Part shown: positions 5,717-8,005 of the stretch, one piece after another
Position numbering within the stretch: position 1 is the stretch's first letter
Layout of the letters: each line of letters begins with the position of its first letter
NCBI GenBank assembly: GCA_018064565.1
Contig: JAGHVA010000179.1
Location: forward strand, 1-8,005
Length of the DNA stretch: 8,005 bases
Reading direction: 5' to 3'
Origin: Candidatus Colimorpha onthohippi
Lineage (GTDB): Bacteria; Bacteroidota; Bacteroidia; Bacteroidales; P3
The notes under the pieces: model-generated
Seen by the model: only the letters and a program-made list of their open reading frames with translations
Database searches by the model: none
What the model was told of the DNA's origin: nothing
Position numbers and translations under genes: made by a program

Positions 5717-6823
5717 ATGTATATCCGTGTGTTTGTCGGTATGTTGCTGCTGTCGGTCTTTTCATCGTTGGCAGTAGCACAACAGCAGCACACGGATAAT
5801 ATTTTTACTCGTTTTGCTAAGTGGCGTATCTCTATGGTTGAAGATGGTATGGATTCAGGCTATGTAATGGCACCCAAACACAAGTGGATGGGTGAGTTGA
5901 GCGCTACGGCTCTGGATGTGAATATGCGATTGACTGTACCGTATTTGTTGAATCATAAATCGGTAGGCATTGATTTGAAATCGGGCTATTCGCTTAGTGC
6001 GCTGGTGGGTGCTTATTATCTGGGTTGGGGTCTGGGTATGAGTAAAGGTCTGCTGAATAGCGATGATTTTGACTTCACGTTCACCAGCTATGCCAATGCC
6101 ATGGGTTTTGATCTCAAGTACACTACTCGCAGCGATGTCCCTGTCTCTTTCGCACTGCCCGACAAGTCTTCGCTGGTTTTTCCTTCCTATCTGGATGAGG
6201 CACGCAGATTTGCCAGCAACAGTGCTGAGCTGACCACGCTCAATATCAACTATTATTACGCATTCAACAACACTCGTTTCGCTTATAGTGCACCATTGGG
6301 TCAATCTACCATTCAATTGCGTAGTGCGGGAAGTCCGTTTTTGGGGGTCTCGTATTGTGGCAGTCATGTGGATTTGAACTCTTCCGATGCGGCTGTGGCA
6401 CTATTGGCCGACCAGTTGGAGTTTCATACCCACCGTTTGTCGATGGGACTTGGCTATGGCTACAACTGGGTGTTCGGATCTCATGGCGACCTTTTGCTGC
6501 ACGCTTCGGCTATGCCGATGGTTCAGATTCCGGTGTATCGTAGTGTCAAAATGTCGTCGCTGGCTTCAGGTGGTATCGGCTGCTGGACGGACGAAATGCA
6601 GTCGCTCTACGCTTTTCAAAAAAACAGATTGCTTCGATATGCCGATACGATGAAGTTGTCGTTGATGGCTTTGCTGCGCTTGGCTGCCTATTGGAATATC
6701 TCTGAGTCTGTTGTGGTTGGAACTACTTATCTGGGGTGGTGGTATTCGTCGTTTTCCAAATCGGATGTCCAGTCTGATGCGTTCGACAGCCATCTGTATT
6801 GTTATTTTGGTTATAGGTTTTAA
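5717..6823 (+). CDS. DUF4421 family predicted outer-membrane beta-barrel protein
   Basis: A 368-residue secreted protein that resembles the Bacteroidota DUF4421 family. Residues 1-21 form a signal peptide with likely cleavage AVA/QQQ. The rest alternates polar and hydrophobic residues as in a beta-barrel: VGIDLKSGYSLSALVGAYYL (about 82-101), MGFDLKYTT, GLGYGYNWVFG (244-254), LLLHASAMPMVQIPVY and VVVGTTYLGWWYSSF. It ends in a strand finishing FGYRF; a terminal aromatic residue is typical of barrels recognised by the BAM complex. No catalytic motif was seen. The ligand or function is unknown. It lies 30 bases after the membrane protein gene and 10 bases before the Lnb-type gene, so the three are probably co-transcribed. 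The family call is from pattern memory; the barrel prediction is stronger than the exact family. Confidence 0.75.
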   Translation: MYIRVFVGMLLLSVFSSLAVAQQQHTDNIFTRFAKWRISMVEDGMDSGYVMAPKHKWMGELSATALDVNMRLTVPYLLNHKSVGIDLKSGYSLSALVGAYYLGWGLGMSKGLLNSDDFDFTFTSYANAMGFDLKYTTRSDVPVSFALPDKSSLVFPSYLDEARRFASNSAELTTLNINYYYAFNNTRFAYSAPLGQSTIQLRSAGSPFLGVSYCGSHVDLNSSDAAVALLADQLEFHTHRLSMGLGYGYNWVFGSHGDLLLHASAMPMVQIPVYRSVKMSSLASGGIGCWTDEMQSLYAFQKNRLLRYADTMKLSLMALLRLAAYWNISESVVVGTTYLGWWYSSFSKSDVQSDAFDSHLYCYFGYRF

Positions 6824-6833
6824 TTGTTTGAAT

Positions 6834-8005
6834 ATGTTTAAGAAATTTGGTTTGCTTTTGGCTTGTATCTGCACTATCTGTGGGGCTCGTTCGCAACAGA
6901 TACAGGCTTCGCTCGATTCGTCAGCCTATGCGGCTGTGATTACTTGTGGTGCGGGCGATGATTTTTATACTACATTTGGTCATTCGGCTATCCGTATATG
7001 CGACAGCGTTTTGGGGCTGGATCTTGTGTATAATTATGGTACTTTTGATTTTGACCAACCGCATTTCTATTGGACTTTTGTATGTGGTAATTTGGACTAT
7101 TGTCTGAGCCGGACTTCTTATAGCAATTTTCTTAGTGAGTATGTTTTTGAGGGTAGGGAAGTGGTTCAACAGCGGCTACGGCTCTCTAATCAAGAGTTGA
7201 ACAACCTCTTTGTGTTGCTTGAGACGAACTATCTTCCGATGTATCGTTACTATCGTTACGATTTTTTTAGCGACAATTGCGCCACGCGTGTTAGGGATAT
7301 CGTGTCAAGTAGTTTGTCGCACAGAACTCTTTTTGTTGAGTCTGACGTTGAGAATGGTATGTCGTACCGTCAGTTGCTTACCGCTGCTACGGGTGCTCCT
7401 TTGGCGTGGTGGCAGTTTGGTATCGATTTGCTGTTGGGCGTTCGCTGCGATCACCGTTGCTCTAATATGGAGTATATGTTCAGCCCTGTCGAGTTGATGA
7501 CACAACTTGACACCACTTGTATGCAAGAGGCTGGCATTCCGTTGGCGGATGCACCCGAGCTTCTTTTGTCGAACCAGCGGACGCCACAAGGTCGTTGTAT
7601 GTCACCAACACTTTGCTTCTGGCTATTGTTTGGCGTAGTGTTTTTACTTACTATTATGGAGCGGGCCAAGCAGTGGCGTATGCGTTGGCTGGATATAACT
7701 TTGTTTGTGATTGTCTCGCTGCTTTCGGTGGCACTCCTTTTTATGTGGTTGGGCACCTCTCATTATTGTACCAAGTGGAATCTTAACATCCTTTGGGCGT
7801 CGCCGTTGTTTATTTATTTTGCTATCCGACTCCAGAAAAGCAAGGGGTGGGTCGTCTTCTGCCAGTTAGCGTTGCTGTTGGTATCGGTGGTGATGGCTAT
7901 AGTTGGGTTTCCTCAGCAACTCAATATGTCAGTTATTCCTATATCACTCATGTTGGCAGTCCGATTAGTCTCTGGTTTGCTTTATAACAAGGATATGCGC
8001 CAGCG
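6834..8005 (+). CDS. lnb: DUF4105/Lnb-type lipoprotein N-acyltransferase, 3' end cut by window
   Basis: An open frame of 390 codons running off the window edge, probably only slightly short of the full protein. A signal or anchor segment (1-20) precedes a periplasmic domain with DUF4105/Lnb N-terminal hallmarks: YTTFGHSAIRI (45-55), GLDLVYNYGTFDFDQPHFY (61-79), VCGNLDY (83-89) and FSDNCATRVRD (145-155). His50 and Cys149 are the best catalytic candidates (inference). From about 260 there are roughly five membrane helices, with WNLNILWASP (315-324) matching the C-terminal pattern of the family. Lnb was reported as the enzyme that N-acylates diacylated lipoproteins in Bacteroides, which lack Lnt. 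The family has paralogues, so the symbol is provisional. The ATG at 6834 follows the DUF4421 stop by 10 bases, indicating an operon. Confidence 0.82.
   Translation, partial: MFKKFGLLLACICTICGARSQQIQASLDSSAYAAVITCGAGDDFYTTFGHSAIRICDSVLGLDLVYNYGTFDFDQPHFYWTFVCGNLDYCLSRTSYSNFLSEYVFEGREVVQQRLRLSNQELNNLFVLLETNYLPMYRYYRYDFFSDNCATRVRDIVSSSLSHRTLFVESDVENGMSYRQLLTAATGAPLAWWQFGIDLLLGVRCDHRCSNMEYMFSPVELMTQLDTTCMQEAGIPLADAPELLLSNQRTPQGRCMSPTLCFWLLFGVVFLLTIMERAKQWRMRWLDITLFVIVSLLSVALLFMWLGTSHYCTKWNLNILWASPLFIYFAIRLQKSKGWVVFCQLALLLVSVVMAIVGFPQQLNMSVIPISLMLAVRLVSGLLYNKDMRQ

Noticed and set aside
5855..6367. A 170-residue minus-strand open frame inside the DUF4421 gene
   Set aside because: It has no family motif and no promoter-like box, and the opposite strand has a signal peptide and barrel pattern.
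7210..7987. Several short open frames on both strands inside 7210-7987
   Set aside because: All lie within the continuous Lnb-type frame that starts at 6834 and runs to the window end. That frame has the conserved periplasmic motifs and membrane helices.

Overview
The window looks like a chromosomal segment from a member of the Bacteroidales, most like Prevotella or a relative. Promoter-like boxes follow the Bacteroidota form TAnnTTTG, and the starts I can place have A/T-rich leaders rather than Shine-Dalgarno sites. One protein has a lipobox followed by acidic residues of the Bacteroidota surface-export type. Several genes belong to families typical of this phylum: STAS-like DUF4325, AAA/DUF4143 ATPase, DUF4421 and the DUF4105/Lnb acyltransferase. 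The genus is an inference; there is no rRNA or marker gene to settle it.

Left part (1-1891): a small STAS-like protein (169-444, +) follows what may be the damaged end of an upstream gene. It converges on a complete AAA_14/DUF4143 ATPase (635-1891, -). The ATPase promoter lies between two near-identical 14-bp palindromes (1906-1919 and 1980-1993), 74 bp apart, which look like an operator pair. This is the most striking non-coding structure in the window.

Middle (1892-4711): a predicted surface lipoprotein (2249-3109) with the conserved WRFA / GWIDLFGWGT / LPAAG / YWSS blocks of a large Bacteroidales paralogous family, then a 13-bp perfect hairpin. Next comes a complete DUF1015 protein (3385-4650) with its own promoter and a clear downstream hairpin terminator (4672-4711).

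Right part (4760-8005): a promoter followed by three closely spaced co-directional genes, probably one operon. They are an unrecognised polytopic membrane protein (4838-5686), a DUF4421 predicted outer-membrane beta-barrel protein (5717-6823), and a DUF4105/Lnb-type protein (6834 to beyond the window end). Lnb was reported as the lipoprotein N-acyltransferase of Bacteroides. If this gene is a true orthologue, the operon joins final lipoprotein acylation in the inner membrane with an outer-membrane protein and an orphan inner-membrane protein, suggesting a shared envelope role. No mobile element, CRISPR array, tRNA or rRNA was seen.
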